In this document: positions 8,345-15,796 of the stretch, one piece after another
How the letters are laid out: every line of letters starts with the position of its first letter
How positions within the stretch are numbered: position 1 is the stretch's first letter
DNA from: Damh-18 sp964390945
Lineage (GTDB): Bacteria; Patescibacteriota; Minisyncoccia; Phycocordibacterales; UBA918
Direction of reading: 5' to 3'
DNA length: 64,000 nt
Assembly: GCA_964390945.1 (NCBI GenBank)
Contig: CAYMIV010000003.1
Span: 6,710 to 70,709 of the forward strand
Made by a program: the position numbers and the translations under genes
Notes under the pieces: model-generated
What the model saw: only the letters and a program-made list of their open reading frames with translations
Database searches by the model: none
What the model was told of the DNA's origin: nothing

Positions 8345-8781
8345 AAGTCATTCTCCTCAAGGATGTTGCTCGTCTCGGGAGACGCGGCGAAATGAAGGAG
8401 GTGCCTTCCGGCCATGCACAGAACTTTCTTTTTCCAAGAAAACTGGCGCAACCAGCAACACCGGAAAACATGAAGCGCGCCGCTGAACATGTGTCAAAAC
8501 GCGAAGAAATGTCGCATGCTTCAGAAGAGTCATTTGCACAGGCACTTGTAAGACTTTCAGGAATGCAGGTTGAAATGAGCGTCACGGCAAACGAGCAGGG
8601 CCACTTGTTTAGGGGGGTAAAGGTGGAAGATATTGTACGCACCCTTCAAGAACAGGGAATTTTCATTCCGCATGAAGCAATTATTCTCCCGCACCCCATA
8701 AAGGTGCTCGGTGTCCACGAGGTGAAACTTGTTATGGGAAACAAGGAGGGTATACTCATGCTCTCACTTATCAAAAATTAA
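8341..8781 (+). CDS. rplI: 50S ribosomal protein L9
   Basis: A 146-residue L9 with the classical N-terminal fold MKVILLKDVARLGRRGEMKEVPSGHAQNFLFPRKLA, a long connecting helix and a C-terminal domain ending in VHEVKLVMGNKEGILMLSLI. L9 binds 23S rRNA at the L1 stalk base and affects frame maintenance. Its presence is useful taxonomically: several CPR groups (Microgenomates and relatives) are known to lack L9, whereas Parcubacteria generally keep it. It is expressed from the promoter at 8155 and is followed 4 nt later by a cyclophilin gene. Confidence 0.95.
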   Translation: MKVILLKDVARLGRRGEMKEVPSGHAQNFLFPRKLAQPATPENMKRAAEHVSKREEMSHASEESFAQALVRLSGMQVEMSVTANEQGHLFRGVKVEDIVRTLQEQGIFIPHEAIILPHPIKVLGVHEVKLVMGNKEGILMLSLIKN

Positions 8782-8785
8782 ATGT

Positions 8786-9487
8786 ATGGCAAATTACAAA
8801 CATATAATTGTCGCAATCGCCACATCGGCACTCATACTCGGACTTATTGCGTGGTGGATTGATTCAAGAGCAACACCAGCTGCCGAAACACTCCTCGAAA
8901 ACGCGGAAACACTTGACGGACCGCTCACACCCGAAGAAATAGCCGTTAGCAAACCAGCAATAACAAATTCTATGAATCGAATCGCACTATTTAACACCAA
9001 CAAAGGAGATATTAAAATCGAACTCTTCGAGGACCAGATGCCGATTACAACCGGTAACTTTATAAAACTCGCCGAAGAAAAATACTATGACGGAACCAAG
9101 TTCCATCGTGTCATAGACGGGTTTATGATTCAGGGAGGCGATCCGAATTCAAAGAGCAGTGACGTCTCGACCTATGGACGCGGAGGCCCAGGCTACACCA
9201 TTCAAGACGAGTTTGTTCCCGGAGAACTCCTCACCAATAGGCGTGGCACCATTGCTATGGCGAATACCGGTCAGCCGAATTCGGGTGGCAGTCAATTCTT
9301 CATCAATACCGTCGATAACACCCAGCTCGATTTTGACAAACCTCCATTTACTTCACGCCATCCCGTTTTTGGTCGCGTCACAGAAGGTATGGATGTCGTT
9401 GATGCGATTAGCACAACAGCGACTGGCGCCGGAGATGTTCCGACTGAACCCGTCATCATAAACTCGGTTACCATTCTCGCTCAATAA
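8786..9487 (+). CDS. Membrane-anchored cyclophilin-type peptidyl-prolyl isomerase
   Basis: From MANYKHIIVA the product has 233 residues: a signal anchor (about 6-25), a ~45-residue linker, then a complete cyclophilin domain with FKLAEEKYYDGTKFHRVIDGFMIQGGDP-like catalytic core (FHRV arginine), GSQFFIN, and VFGRVTEGMDVVDAI. Such proteins catalyse proline isomerisation of exported proteins outside the membrane. It follows rplI closely and ends at a very strong terminator (9517-9549). The start at 8786 gives the only plausible signal anchor. Confidence 0.93.
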   Translation: MANYKHIIVAIATSALILGLIAWWIDSRATPAAETLLENAETLDGPLTPEEIAVSKPAITNSMNRIALFNTNKGDIKIELFEDQMPITTGNFIKLAEEKYYDGTKFHRVIDGFMIQGGDPNSKSSDVSTYGRGGPGYTIQDEFVPGELLTNRRGTIAMANTGQPNSGGSQFFINTVDNTQLDFDKPPFTSRHPVFGRVTEGMDVVDAISTTATGAGDVPTEPVIINSVTILAQ

Positions 9488-9516
9488 ATAAATCGAGCGA
9501 AAGATACCGACCAAAC

Positions 9517-9549
9517 AAAATCGCACGGGCCAGTGACCCGTGCGATTTT
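9517..9549. terminator. Bidirectional terminator between cyclophilin gene and rpmA
   Basis: Near-perfect stem AAAATCGCACGGG/CCCGTGCGATTTT with a short loop, A-tract and T-tract on both sides, placed between convergent genes. Confidence 0.92.
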
Positions 9550-9560
9550 CAAAACGCATT

Positions 9561-9842
9561 TTATTTTGAGGGTATGACATCAACAACCTTCTTGGTGAGC
9601 GTCTTTCCATCGAAACGAAGTTTTTGAGCATTTCGAAATGAGACCTTGCCACTTTTCATTGCAAAAAGCGTGTGGTCGGAACCGACACGGACATTCTTGC
9701 CCGGCTTTATCTTGGTGCCGCGCTGGCGCACAATGACTTCGCCAAGTTTAACTGTCTGTCCATCAGAACGCTTCACGCCGAGGTATTGCGCGTTTGAGTC
9801 GCGGAGGTTTTTTGCTGATCCGCCAGCTTTTTTTGTTGCCAT
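9561..9842 (-). CDS. rpmA: 50S ribosomal protein L27
   Basis: A 93-residue L27 starting MATKKAGGSAKNLRDSNAQYLGVKR, followed by the conserved VIVRQRGTKIKPGKNV and GSDHTLFAMKSG segments. The N-terminal tail reaches the peptidyl transferase centre. There is no N-terminal cleavage extension of the Firmicutes type. Normally encoded next to rplU; here it is a solitary gene 8 kb from it. The start is fixed by the conserved ATK sequence. Confidence 0.97.
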   Translation of the reverse strand: MATKKAGGSAKNLRDSNAQYLGVKRSDGQTVKLGEVIVRQRGTKIKPGKNVRVGSDHTLFAMKSGKVSFRNAQKLRFDGKTLTKKVVDVIPSK

Positions 9843-9936
9843 GGTTGCTGAATATCTATATTACGTATGATATGGACTGCGTTTGAGTCAACGGTCACGT
9901 CGCATACTGTAGGTAGCATGAAACGTTTCGGTAAAG

Positions 9937-9945
9937 TGGTACAAT
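9937..9945 (+). promoter_or_regulatory. Extended -10 promoter giving a leaderless mRNA
   Basis: TGGTACAAT (9937-9945) lies 9 nt before the ATG at 9955, so transcription should start about 2-3 nt before the start codon. No Shine-Dalgarno sequence. Confidence 0.6.
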
Positions 9946-9954
9946 TCACCCAAT

Positions 9955-10425
9955 ATGGCTTTAGAGAGTGAACCGCGACCTGTCTCAAACGGGGCAAGTA
10001 TACAAGGAATTTTCTTAAATATCAAGCGCTTTTTCGGGGACTCGGACACCCTCATCGCACTCGTGCTCCTCTGCGTTTCGATGTGTTCATTCATCCTCGG
10101 CAGGGTGTCCGTCCTTGGCACAGGAGCGTTCGACATGTCACAAAATAACGCTGAAATCATAAGTTCCATTGATGAATCTATCACTCTTAAGTCGCAAGAA
10201 CCGCCTCTTATTGAATCATCCGAAAGAGTAAGCGCAACAACCGCCGAAATACCAATCGTAGCATCGAGCGGGCAATACGTTGGGTCAAAAAATGGTACGA
10301 AATATCATTTGCCGTGGTGCGCAGGTGCTCAACAGATAAAGGAGGAGAATAAGGTGTGGTTTAGTTCCAAAAAGGAGGCGGAAGGGGCGGGGTATACACC
10401 AGCAGCCAATTGCAAAGGCATCTAA
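9955..10425 (+). CDS. Membrane protein with C-terminal Ada-type metal-binding-like domain
   Basis: A 156-residue protein: cytoplasmic lead, one membrane helix (LIALVLLCVSMCSFILGRVSV, about 33-53), a flexible Ser/Glu-rich linker, and a compact C-terminal domain YVGSKNGTKYHLPWCAGAQ...NKVWFSSKKEAEGAGYTPAANC. The pattern G-S-k-n-g-x-K-Y-H-x-x-x-C...W-F-x-s-x-x-e-A-x-x-x-G-Y-x-P-a-x-x-C is the one found in Ada-like zinc domains appended to nucleases and small CPR proteins. It likely displays a Cys-containing metal or DNA-binding module outside the membrane; the role is unknown. Confidence 0.7.
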   Translation: MALESEPRPVSNGASIQGIFLNIKRFFGDSDTLIALVLLCVSMCSFILGRVSVLGTGAFDMSQNNAEIISSIDESITLKSQEPPLIESSERVSATTAEIPIVASSGQYVGSKNGTKYHLPWCAGAQQIKEENKVWFSSKKEAEGAGYTPAANCKGI

Positions 10426-10546
10426 ACCATAGCGTTTTGAGCATTTCGTTGTTGCTTCACAACTTTTACTCCACGCGCGGTATAAGTATATCGCTTGGTC
10501 GTGAAAGTTGTTCGCGCCTAGAACTGCATCAAAACGCTGTGGTTTA
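10423..10546. repeat. Concentric ~124-bp imperfect palindrome (element 1)
   Basis: Outer arms 10423-10440 and 10529-10546 are 18 nt and fully complementary as plus-strand RNA with one G-U pair; inner arms ACAACTTT (10459-10466) and AAAGTTGT (10504-10511); central hairpin GCGGTATA/TATATCGC (10477-10494). All three share one centre near 10485. The left arm begins with the stop codon of the preceding gene. It lies between convergent genes, lacks a terminator U-tract, and resembles the element at 16244-16375. Confidence 0.75.
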
Positions 10547-10567
10547 TACTATTTACGCAATGCCACC

Positions 10568-10942
10568 TTATCCTCGCATGTGCGTTCGCACTTGTTTCAC
10601 CACTTCGGTGGGGGTTGTGTTTGATTTAACGATATACTCATCACTCCCTTGAGCCACTGCGTGCACAATATTCTCGGCATCGCTCATATTGGTTAGGTAA
10701 ATGACTTTTGCGTGTTTACCCCACGCATCTCTGCGTATTTTATTTATCGCCTCGTGTCCACTCATGCCCGGCATCATGATGTCCATAAGAATTGCATTGG
10801 GGTGGACAGAGAGCGCGAGTGCAACACCCTCGGTTCCGTTTGATGCCGTGTAAACCGCAACACCCGCATTACTGAACGCATCGGAGTACATTTTGCGGAT
10901 ATTTTCATCGTCCTCAACGATAAGTACCGAAACCTTACTCAT
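10568..10942 (-). CDS. Single-domain response regulator (CheY-like receiver)
   Basis: A 124-residue receiver domain and nothing else: acidic pocket EDDEN (10-14), phospho-acceptor Asp in AILMDIMMPGMSG (about 54), Thr/Ser switch region VIYLTNMSD (about 84) and lysine in YIVKSNTTP (about 105). With no output domain it must act by protein-protein contact or as a phosphate sink. No kinase is adjacent; the only histidine kinase in the window is at 38767-40452. TGATATACT ends 6 nt before the ATG, predicting a leaderless message. Confidence 0.93.
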   Translation of the reverse strand: MSKVSVLIVEDDENIRKMYSDAFSNAGVAVYTASNGTEGVALALSVHPNAILMDIMMPGMSGHEAINKIRRDAWGKHAKVIYLTNMSDAENIVHAVAQGSDEYIVKSNTTPTEVVKQVRTHMRG

Positions 10943-10972
10943 ATGCAGAGTATATCACTCAAAAGACAGCAC

Positions 10973-11635
10973 TCACCACAAAATCGGTCCCATGCCGTTC
11001 TTAACCAGATAGTCATTCGTCTTGCTGAAGTGTTTGCATCCAAAAAATCCCGAATGTGCAGAGAACGGTGAAGGGTGGGCGGCTTTGAGAATCAAATGTT
11101 TTGAGGAGTCTACGAGCGTTTCTTTTTCTTGTGCATACTTGCCCCAGAGGAGGAAGACAACGTGCTCTTTTTCATCAGAAATTTTTTTGATAACCGCACC
11201 GGTGAATGTCTCCCAACCAAGACCCTGGTGTGATGCGGGTTTACCAGACTCCACGGTCAAGGTTGCGTTGAGAAGGAGCACGCCTTGTTTTGCCCATCGC
11301 TCAAGGTTTCCACCGTCTGGTATTGGTGTGCCGATATCGCTCTCAATTTCTTTATATATATTTTGAAGCGATGGGGGAGTCTTCACCCCATCTAGTACAG
11401 AAAAACAAAGTCCGTGCGCCTGACCCTTTCCGTGGTAGGGGTCCTGTCCGAGGATGACCACTTTCACAGTGTCAAATGGACAGAGTTCAAAAGCACTGAA
11501 GACGAGTTTTGGAGGAGGGTAGACACTTTTCTCTAAATACGCCTTTCGAACCGTTTCGGAAAGCGCTTTGAAATAGGGAGCATCAAATTCGGAAGTGAGT
11601 TCCTTTTTCCAAGACTCATTGATGACGACATTCAT
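10973..11635 (-). CDS. ung: Uracil-DNA glycosylase, family 1
   Basis: A 220-residue UNG from MNVVINESWKKEL. Diagnostic motifs: water-activating loop VVILGQDPYHGKGQAHGLCFSV, GVLLLNATLTVE (stacking/uracil-binding), LLWGKYAQEK, and the minor-groove intercalation motif HPSPFSAHSGFFGC. It removes uracil from DNA to start base excision repair. The ATG at 11635 is chosen because the family begins a few residues before this point; an upstream in-frame extension runs into the noncoding RNA gene. The transcript of that RNA terminates just before ung. Confidence 0.95.
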   Translation of the reverse strand: MNVVINESWKKELTSEFDAPYFKALSETVRKAYLEKSVYPPPKLVFSAFELCPFDTVKVVILGQDPYHGKGQAHGLCFSVLDGVKTPPSLQNIYKEIESDIGTPIPDGGNLERWAKQGVLLLNATLTVESGKPASHQGLGWETFTGAVIKKISDEKEHVVFLLWGKYAQEKETLVDSSKHLILKAAHPSPFSAHSGFFGCKHFSKTNDYLVKNGMGPILW

Positions 11636-11651
11636 TGGGCTTATTGTACAT

Positions 11652-11817
11652 AAAAAAAGCCCCGTACATGAAGCAGGGGCATTGGGGGACCGGTCGCCGG
11701 CTGGTTGGGAGATTGCCAACTGCAGGCGACCGGGTACTTCAGGTGCTGATTTATAAGTCCTACAGAACTTCCCCTGGAAGAGGGGCGAAAGGAGGAGTTT
11801 TCTTGTCCTCCAAGCGC
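11652..11817 (-). ncRNA. Unrecognised structured small RNA (~166 nt) with anti-Shine-Dalgarno sequence
   Basis: On the minus strand a near-consensus promoter (11824-11852) is followed by about 166 nt ending in a Rho-independent terminator (GCCCC 11663-11659 paired with GGGGC 11680-11676, then seven U). Helices seen: closing stem UUGGAGGAC (11813-11805) with GUCCCCCAA (11690-11682); CCCC/GGGG hairpin (11771-11785); AAGUUC/GGACUU (11755-11770); long hairpin GGCGACCGG/CCGGTCGCC (11690-11733) with an inner GTTGG/CCAAC. It contains CCUCCUUUC (11795-11787), identical to the 16S rRNA 3' tail. No fit to SRP RNA, RNase P RNA or tmRNA; a diverged 6S RNA is not excluded. Confidence 0.75.
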
Positions 11818-11823
11818 ACTTAG

Positions 11824-11852
11824 ATACTACTACGAAACTTCTTTGATGTCAA
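11824..11852 (-). promoter_or_regulatory. Near-consensus promoter of the small RNA
   Basis: TTGACA (11852-11847), exactly 17-nt spacer, TAGTAT (11829-11824); predicted start about 11817. One of the two best -35/-10 matches in the window. Confidence 0.8.
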
Positions 11853-11932
11853 TTCACCAACTAAACAACCTAACGCAGAGCTTATTGTTGTGTCAAAAAT
11901 ATTCATACTTTATACTCATACGCATACTTATC

Positions 11933-12532
11933 ATGCTAATCATCGACATCGAAGCGTCAGGCACGAATTACGGTAAGCATTCCATCGTGTCGCTTGGAGC
12001 GCTTGATTTTGATAATCCGGAAAACCGTTTTTACGGCGAGTGCCGCATGTGGGAAGGTGCGCATGTAATGGACGACGCGCTTGCCGTGACCGGATTCTCC
12101 AAAGAGCAGATTACCGACCCCTCAAAAATATCTGAAGGGGAACTTGTGCAACAGTTTCTCGAATGGTCACAACACATGGGCGACCGAACCCTCGCAGGAC
12201 AGAATGTGTCGTTTGACCGAGACTTCCTCAAGGCAGCGTGCGATAGAGCTGACCTCTCCTATGATTTTGCGCATCGTACCATAGACACGCATACGCTCGC
12301 GTGGATGCATATGGTGAAGGACGGGCTCACGCCCCCCATAGACCCGGAGCATCGCCGATCCGCCCTTAACCTTGATGCGGTCTTGAATTATTGCGGAATT
12401 GAGAGTGAGCCGGAGCCTCACAATGCGCTTACCGGAGCGCTCTGTCACGCTGAAGTCATATCTCGTCTTCTCCATGACAGAAAATTACTTCCTGAATTCG
12501 AACGGTTTGAGATACCCTGGCACGCCGCATAG
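11933..12532 (+). CDS. DEDD-family 3'-5' exonuclease (DnaQ-like fold)
   Basis: A 199-residue protein from MLIIDIEASGTNYG. Acidic triad positions are visible: D and E in IDIEASG (ExoI), the D in NVSFDRDFLKAACDRA (ExoII) and the H-x-x-x-x-D-type end PHNALTGALCHAEVISRLL (ExoIII; here H-N-A-L-T-G-A-L-C-H-A, with Asp replaced by Gly/His in the usual HDAxxDA pattern). It may proofread or degrade single-stranded nucleic acid. The start is chosen for homology and because TATACT lies about 20 nt upstream; the small RNA promoter fires in the opposite direction from the same gap. Confidence 0.8.
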   Translation: MLIIDIEASGTNYGKHSIVSLGALDFDNPENRFYGECRMWEGAHVMDDALAVTGFSKEQITDPSKISEGELVQQFLEWSQHMGDRTLAGQNVSFDRDFLKAACDRADLSYDFAHRTIDTHTLAWMHMVKDGLTPPIDPEHRRSALNLDAVLNYCGIESEPEPHNALTGALCHAEVISRLLHDRKLLPEFERFEIPWHAA

Positions 12533-12589
12533 ACACATTCAACAGGTTTCCACAGATATCTCGCATGCCTGCGTGGTACACTGTGTGGT

Positions 12590-13339
12590 ATGAAGTCTAC
12601 CAACAAGATCCTCGAGAAGGGTCCAAAGAAGAAAAAAACATCTGGTGAGAGAAAGAATCTGCACTGCCGCATTATGACCGACCTCTTCGAGACCGAGGAC
12701 GCGATTCAATCGTGGCGCATTTTCCGTATCATGTCGGAATTTGTTGAAGGATTTGAAATACTCCGCAAATACGGAACCGCGGCAACATTTTTCGGTAGTG
12801 CACGCTCGCGCCCCGGAGAACCGATGTATAAGGCGGCTGAAGAACTTGCCGCAAAACTTGCAAAAAGCGGATTCACCATCATCACGGGAGGAGGTCCGGG
12901 TATCATGGAAGCAGCGAATGTAGGTTCATTTAAGGTTGGCGGGAGGTCGGTCGGACTCAACATCGAGCTTCCGATGGAGCAAAAACTCAATCCGTATGTC
13001 ACCGAATCGGAGAATTTTCATTTCTTCTTTTCACGCAAGGTCATGCTCTCGTTCGCGTCCGAAGTGTACATTTATTTTCCCGGCGGATTCGGCACACTCG
13101 ATGAATTGTATGAAATCATCACACTCATACAGACAAAAAAGATTTCGCGCATACCCGTCGTGCTTTACGGCAAAATATTCTGGACCCCACACCTTGAGTA
13201 TTTGAGGGACATGCTCGTAAAGGAATACAAAACTATCGACGCAGAAGATTTGGAGATTATGCATCTTGTCGACAGCGTTGATGAAGCATATGCGTACATT
13301 ATCGACAACGTCGACGCATACGCACCCAGGCAGGTTTAA
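12590..13339 (+). CDS. LOG family protein (lysine-decarboxylase-like Rossmann fold)
   Basis: A 249-residue LOG-type protein. The nucleotide-binding motifs GGGPGIMEAAN (about 100-110) and FPGGFGTLDELYE (about 160-172) are both complete; these form the phosphoribohydrolase site in LOG enzymes, which cleave nucleoside 5'-monophosphates. The N-terminal ~30 residues are lysine-rich and lineage-specific. An extended -10 TGGTACACT ends 7 nt before the ATG, which supports this long start and a leaderless message. pgi follows after 18 nt, so the two are probably co-transcribed. Confidence 0.9.
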   Translation: MKSTNKILEKGPKKKKTSGERKNLHCRIMTDLFETEDAIQSWRIFRIMSEFVEGFEILRKYGTAATFFGSARSRPGEPMYKAAEELAAKLAKSGFTIITGGGPGIMEAANVGSFKVGGRSVGLNIELPMEQKLNPYVTESENFHFFFSRKVMLSFASEVYIYFPGGFGTLDELYEIITLIQTKKISRIPVVLYGKIFWTPHLEYLRDMLVKEYKTIDAEDLEIMHLVDSVDEAYAYIIDNVDAYAPRQV

Positions 13340-13357
13340 AAGATAAAGGAACGACAC

Positions 13358-14599
13358 ATGGAGAAACAGACGAAGGCAGCCGCAACGAATCGAAAAAAAG
13401 CATCCGTATACAGTAAAAAATTAGTTGAGCATGCACGCACGCCGGGGTACGCACATCCCGAATCGGCGCTCCATGCTCCCTTCGATAGCAAGGTCTACTC
13501 TGCGACTGCCAAAAAAATAGCGCACCTTAAGGGCATCAAGCACCTCGTTCTAATCGGAATCGGCGGTTCAAGTCAGGGGGTTGAGGCGGTATACGGTGCA
13601 CTCAAAAACACCGCAAGCGCCACACTTCATGTGCTCGATAGTATTGACGAAGATCGCATAAACGCCTTTGATGCACTCCTTAAAAAAACCAAACACCTCT
13701 CGGACATTGCCTTTGTCATCATCAGTAAGTCGGGAACTACAACGGAAACTCTCGTCAATGGAACCACCGCTCTCATGCGAGCAGAAAAACGCTTTGGTGC
13801 GGATGTGTGGAAACGCGTTGTTTTAATCGGTGGTGAGTCGAGTGCGCTCGCGTCATTTGCAAGGAAACGCAAGGTCATCTGGGTGTCGTTTCCCGATGCG
13901 ATTGGTGGGAGATATTCTGTTTTTACGTCCGCCGGAATTGTCCCACTCATGCTTCTTGGGGTCGACACGAAATCATTTCTCGCTGGTGCACGAAAATGTG
14001 TTGAAACAGAAACGTGCAACGGTGGAGTCGATGGCGCAACGGCACTCGCAGAAGCAATGACGAATGGTATGCACACACTCAATCTCTTCGTCTTCGATCG
14101 TCGGCTCGAATCGTACGCATACTGGTATCGTCAGTTGCTCGCAGAAAGCATCGGCAAATCTCACACAAAGAGCGGCAAACCGTTTACGAATGCCATACTT
14201 CCAATAGTTTCATCAGCGACCGACCTGCACTCAGTTGCACAACTCTACCTTTCAGGATCACGCGGCATTTTCACGAGATTTCTTGATGTGGAGCGCCAGA
14301 GTGATGCGCTGCCCCTCGGTAATCACGAACTTCTCGAAAATACTCCTTCACTTTCAATGACAACCCCGTCCCGCGTCATGGATGCGATTCGCGACGGAGT
14401 CATTTTTGCGTATGTTGATGCAGGCCTTTCACATGAAGTACTCGTTTTACGACAGCGCACGCCAGAGGAAATCGGACGAATCATGGCGCACGCGATGTCA
14501 GAGGTCATGATTCTCGCCAACCTACTCGGGGTGAATGGGTTTGATCAACCGCATGTTGAATCGTATAAAAAACACACGCGGCAATTATTGAGCGAATAA
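13358..14599 (+). CDS. pgi: Glucose-6-phosphate isomerase (short bacterial form)
   Basis: A 413-residue sugar isomerase with two SIS domains: LVLIGIGGSSQGVEAVYGAL near 63-82, IISKSGTTTETLVN near 120-133 (sugar-phosphate binding), GGRYSVFTSAGIVP around 188, the GNHELLENTPS region, and a C-terminal Gly/Gln segment GVNGFDQPHVESYKKHTRQLL with the catalytic lysine and histidine region of PGI. It interconverts glucose-6-P and fructose-6-P in glycolysis. An AAAGG sequence precedes the ATG. It is followed after 10 nt by a ROK kinase, giving a sugar-entry pair. Confidence 0.93.
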   Translation: MEKQTKAAATNRKKASVYSKKLVEHARTPGYAHPESALHAPFDSKVYSATAKKIAHLKGIKHLVLIGIGGSSQGVEAVYGALKNTASATLHVLDSIDEDRINAFDALLKKTKHLSDIAFVIISKSGTTTETLVNGTTALMRAEKRFGADVWKRVVLIGGESSALASFARKRKVIWVSFPDAIGGRYSVFTSAGIVPLMLLGVDTKSFLAGARKCVETETCNGGVDGATALAEAMTNGMHTLNLFVFDRRLESYAYWYRQLLAESIGKSHTKSGKPFTNAILPIVSSATDLHSVAQLYLSGSRGIFTRFLDVERQSDALPLGNHELLENTPSLSMTTPSRVMDAIRDGVIFAYVDAGLSHEVLVLRQRTPEEIGRIMAHAMSEVMILANLLGVNGFDQPHVESYKKHTRQLLSE

Positions 14600-14609
14600 G
14601 TTTATCACT

Positions 14610-15452
14610 ATGTATATACTTTTCGATATCGGCGGGACCAAAACTCGTGTTGCGCGTAGCGAGGATTTGCGGTCGTATGACGAACCGATTAAATTTGATA
14701 CCCCAGAATTTTATGCCGAAGGAATGCGTGTTCTCATCGAGGCGATTGAAAAACTTTCTGAAGGAAAACAAATAACCGCGATAGCGGGAGGAATTAGGGG
14801 TCCGCTCAATCATGAAAAGACAGGCATCGTGAGTGAACGAAAACTCATTGATTGGGTGGGTCGCGCTATAGTGGGCGACATAAAAACGCATTTTAACGTG
14901 CCCATCTTTCTCGAGAACGACACTGCCATTGTCGGGCTCGGAGAGGCAACCTTCGGTGCAGGGAAGGGCCATCGCATCGTTGCATACCATACGGTTTCTA
15001 CTGGTGTGGGCGGCGCTCGATTTGTGGATGGAAAACTTGATCAGGCGAGCATGGGATTTGAGCCGGGGCACCAGGAACTTGATATCGACCGTTCGGTGCT
15101 TGGTCACCATCTTCCACACACACTTGAAAATTTGGTTTCCGGTTCCGCTCTCGAAAAGAGGAGGGGGGTCAAACCATACAAAATCTCTCAAGACGACCCG
15201 GTGTGGGACGAACTTGCGCGGTATTTGGGCTATGGACTTAAAAATACAATCGTATACTGGTCGCCCGAAATCATCGTTCTTGGGGGCTCGATGGTTGTGG
15301 GTGATCCCCGAATTTTCCTTGAGGATATAGTCAGACACACCAAGGAGGTGCTCGGTAAACTTGTGCCATGTCCGTCAATTGTTGATGCGCAACTTAAAGA
15401 TGAGGGCGGTCTTTACGGTGCAATGGCGCTTCTTCTTCAGAAAAAGGCTTAA
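14610..15452 (+). CDS. ROK-family sugar kinase lacking the zinc motif
   Basis: A 280-residue ROK protein: phosphate loop FDIGGTKTRVA (5-15), AGGIRGPL, catalytic ENDTAIVGLGEATFGAG (Asp about 106), a YHTVSTGVGGARFVDGKL segment, the GHQELDI histidine/glutamate site, and IIVLGGSMV near the end. The usual ROK zinc motif C-x-C-G-x-x-G-C after the GH-E site is absent (the segment reads DIDRSVLGHHLPHTLENLV). Pairing with pgi suggests a glucokinase-type role, but substrate is not provable from sequence. A terminator follows at 15470. Confidence 0.88.
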   Translation: MYILFDIGGTKTRVARSEDLRSYDEPIKFDTPEFYAEGMRVLIEAIEKLSEGKQITAIAGGIRGPLNHEKTGIVSERKLIDWVGRAIVGDIKTHFNVPIFLENDTAIVGLGEATFGAGKGHRIVAYHTVSTGVGGARFVDGKLDQASMGFEPGHQELDIDRSVLGHHLPHTLENLVSGSALEKRRGVKPYKISQDDPVWDELARYLGYGLKNTIVYWSPEIIVLGGSMVVGDPRIFLEDIVRHTKEVLGKLVPCPSIVDAQLKDEGGLYGAMALLLQKKA

Positions 15453-15469
15453 AACAACAAGAATTTATT

Positions 15470-15509
15470 CCAACTTCAAAAACAATTTTTTTGAAGTTGT
15501 TGGTTTTTT
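15470..15509 (+). terminator. Rho-independent terminator after the LOG-pgi-ROK unit
   Basis: Stem CCAACTTCAAAAA/TTTTTTTGAAGTTGTTGG (15470-15503) followed by TTTTTT. Confidence 0.88.
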
Positions 15510-15589
15510 AAGGTTGGTTGCCTTAAAAATATAGCGAAAAACAAGGATGAAAAATGTTAATATGGCTTAAAATAAAGATTTTATAAGCA

Positions 15590-15646
15590 TTGACACACAA
15601 AATATCTAATTGTGTAATTTGACTTTTGAGTTGAATGTGATAGAAT
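15590..15646 (+). promoter_or_regulatory. Tandem promoters of the lytic transglycosylase gene
   Basis: First: TTGACA (15590-15595), 17 nt, TGTAAT (15613-15618). Second: TTGACT (15619-15624), 16 nt, extended -10 TGATAGAAT ending 15646. The stretch upstream is very A+T rich, as in UP elements. The second would start RNA near 15652, immediately before the leader hairpins. Confidence 0.7.
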
Positions 15647-15650
15647 ATAA

Positions 15651-15760
15651 AAAGTAACGGCAAGATGCCGTTTTTTGTATGGAACTGCCATACAAGGGCG
15701 CACAATAGTCGATATTCGGGTCTATTCGCACCGACCCAGCGCCGTTTAGTTGGATAAGAC
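15651..15760 (+). promoter_or_regulatory. Multi-hairpin structured mRNA leader
   Basis: Three to four helices follow the promoter: ACGGCA/TGCCGT (15657-15671) with six T behind it like an attenuator; TTGTATGG/CCATACAA (about 15675-15695); GGCGC/GCGCC enclosing GGGTC/GACCC (about 15698-15743). A nine-codon ORF (ATG at 15679, MELPYKGAQ) starts inside the second hairpin. I do not recognise a known riboswitch class. The arrangement suggests cis-regulation of the downstream cell-wall hydrolase. Confidence 0.6.
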
Positions 15761-15796
15761 CATTGGCTTATATTATCGAGTTTACTTACTGCCATT

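Noticed and set aside
11635..11823. 62-codon plus-strand frame opposite the small RNA
   Set aside because: No promoter or terminator on that strand; promoter, terminator and helices all favour a minus-strand RNA.
14505..15338. 277-codon minus-strand frame opposite the ROK kinase
   Set aside because: Shadow frame created by codon bias of the true gene.
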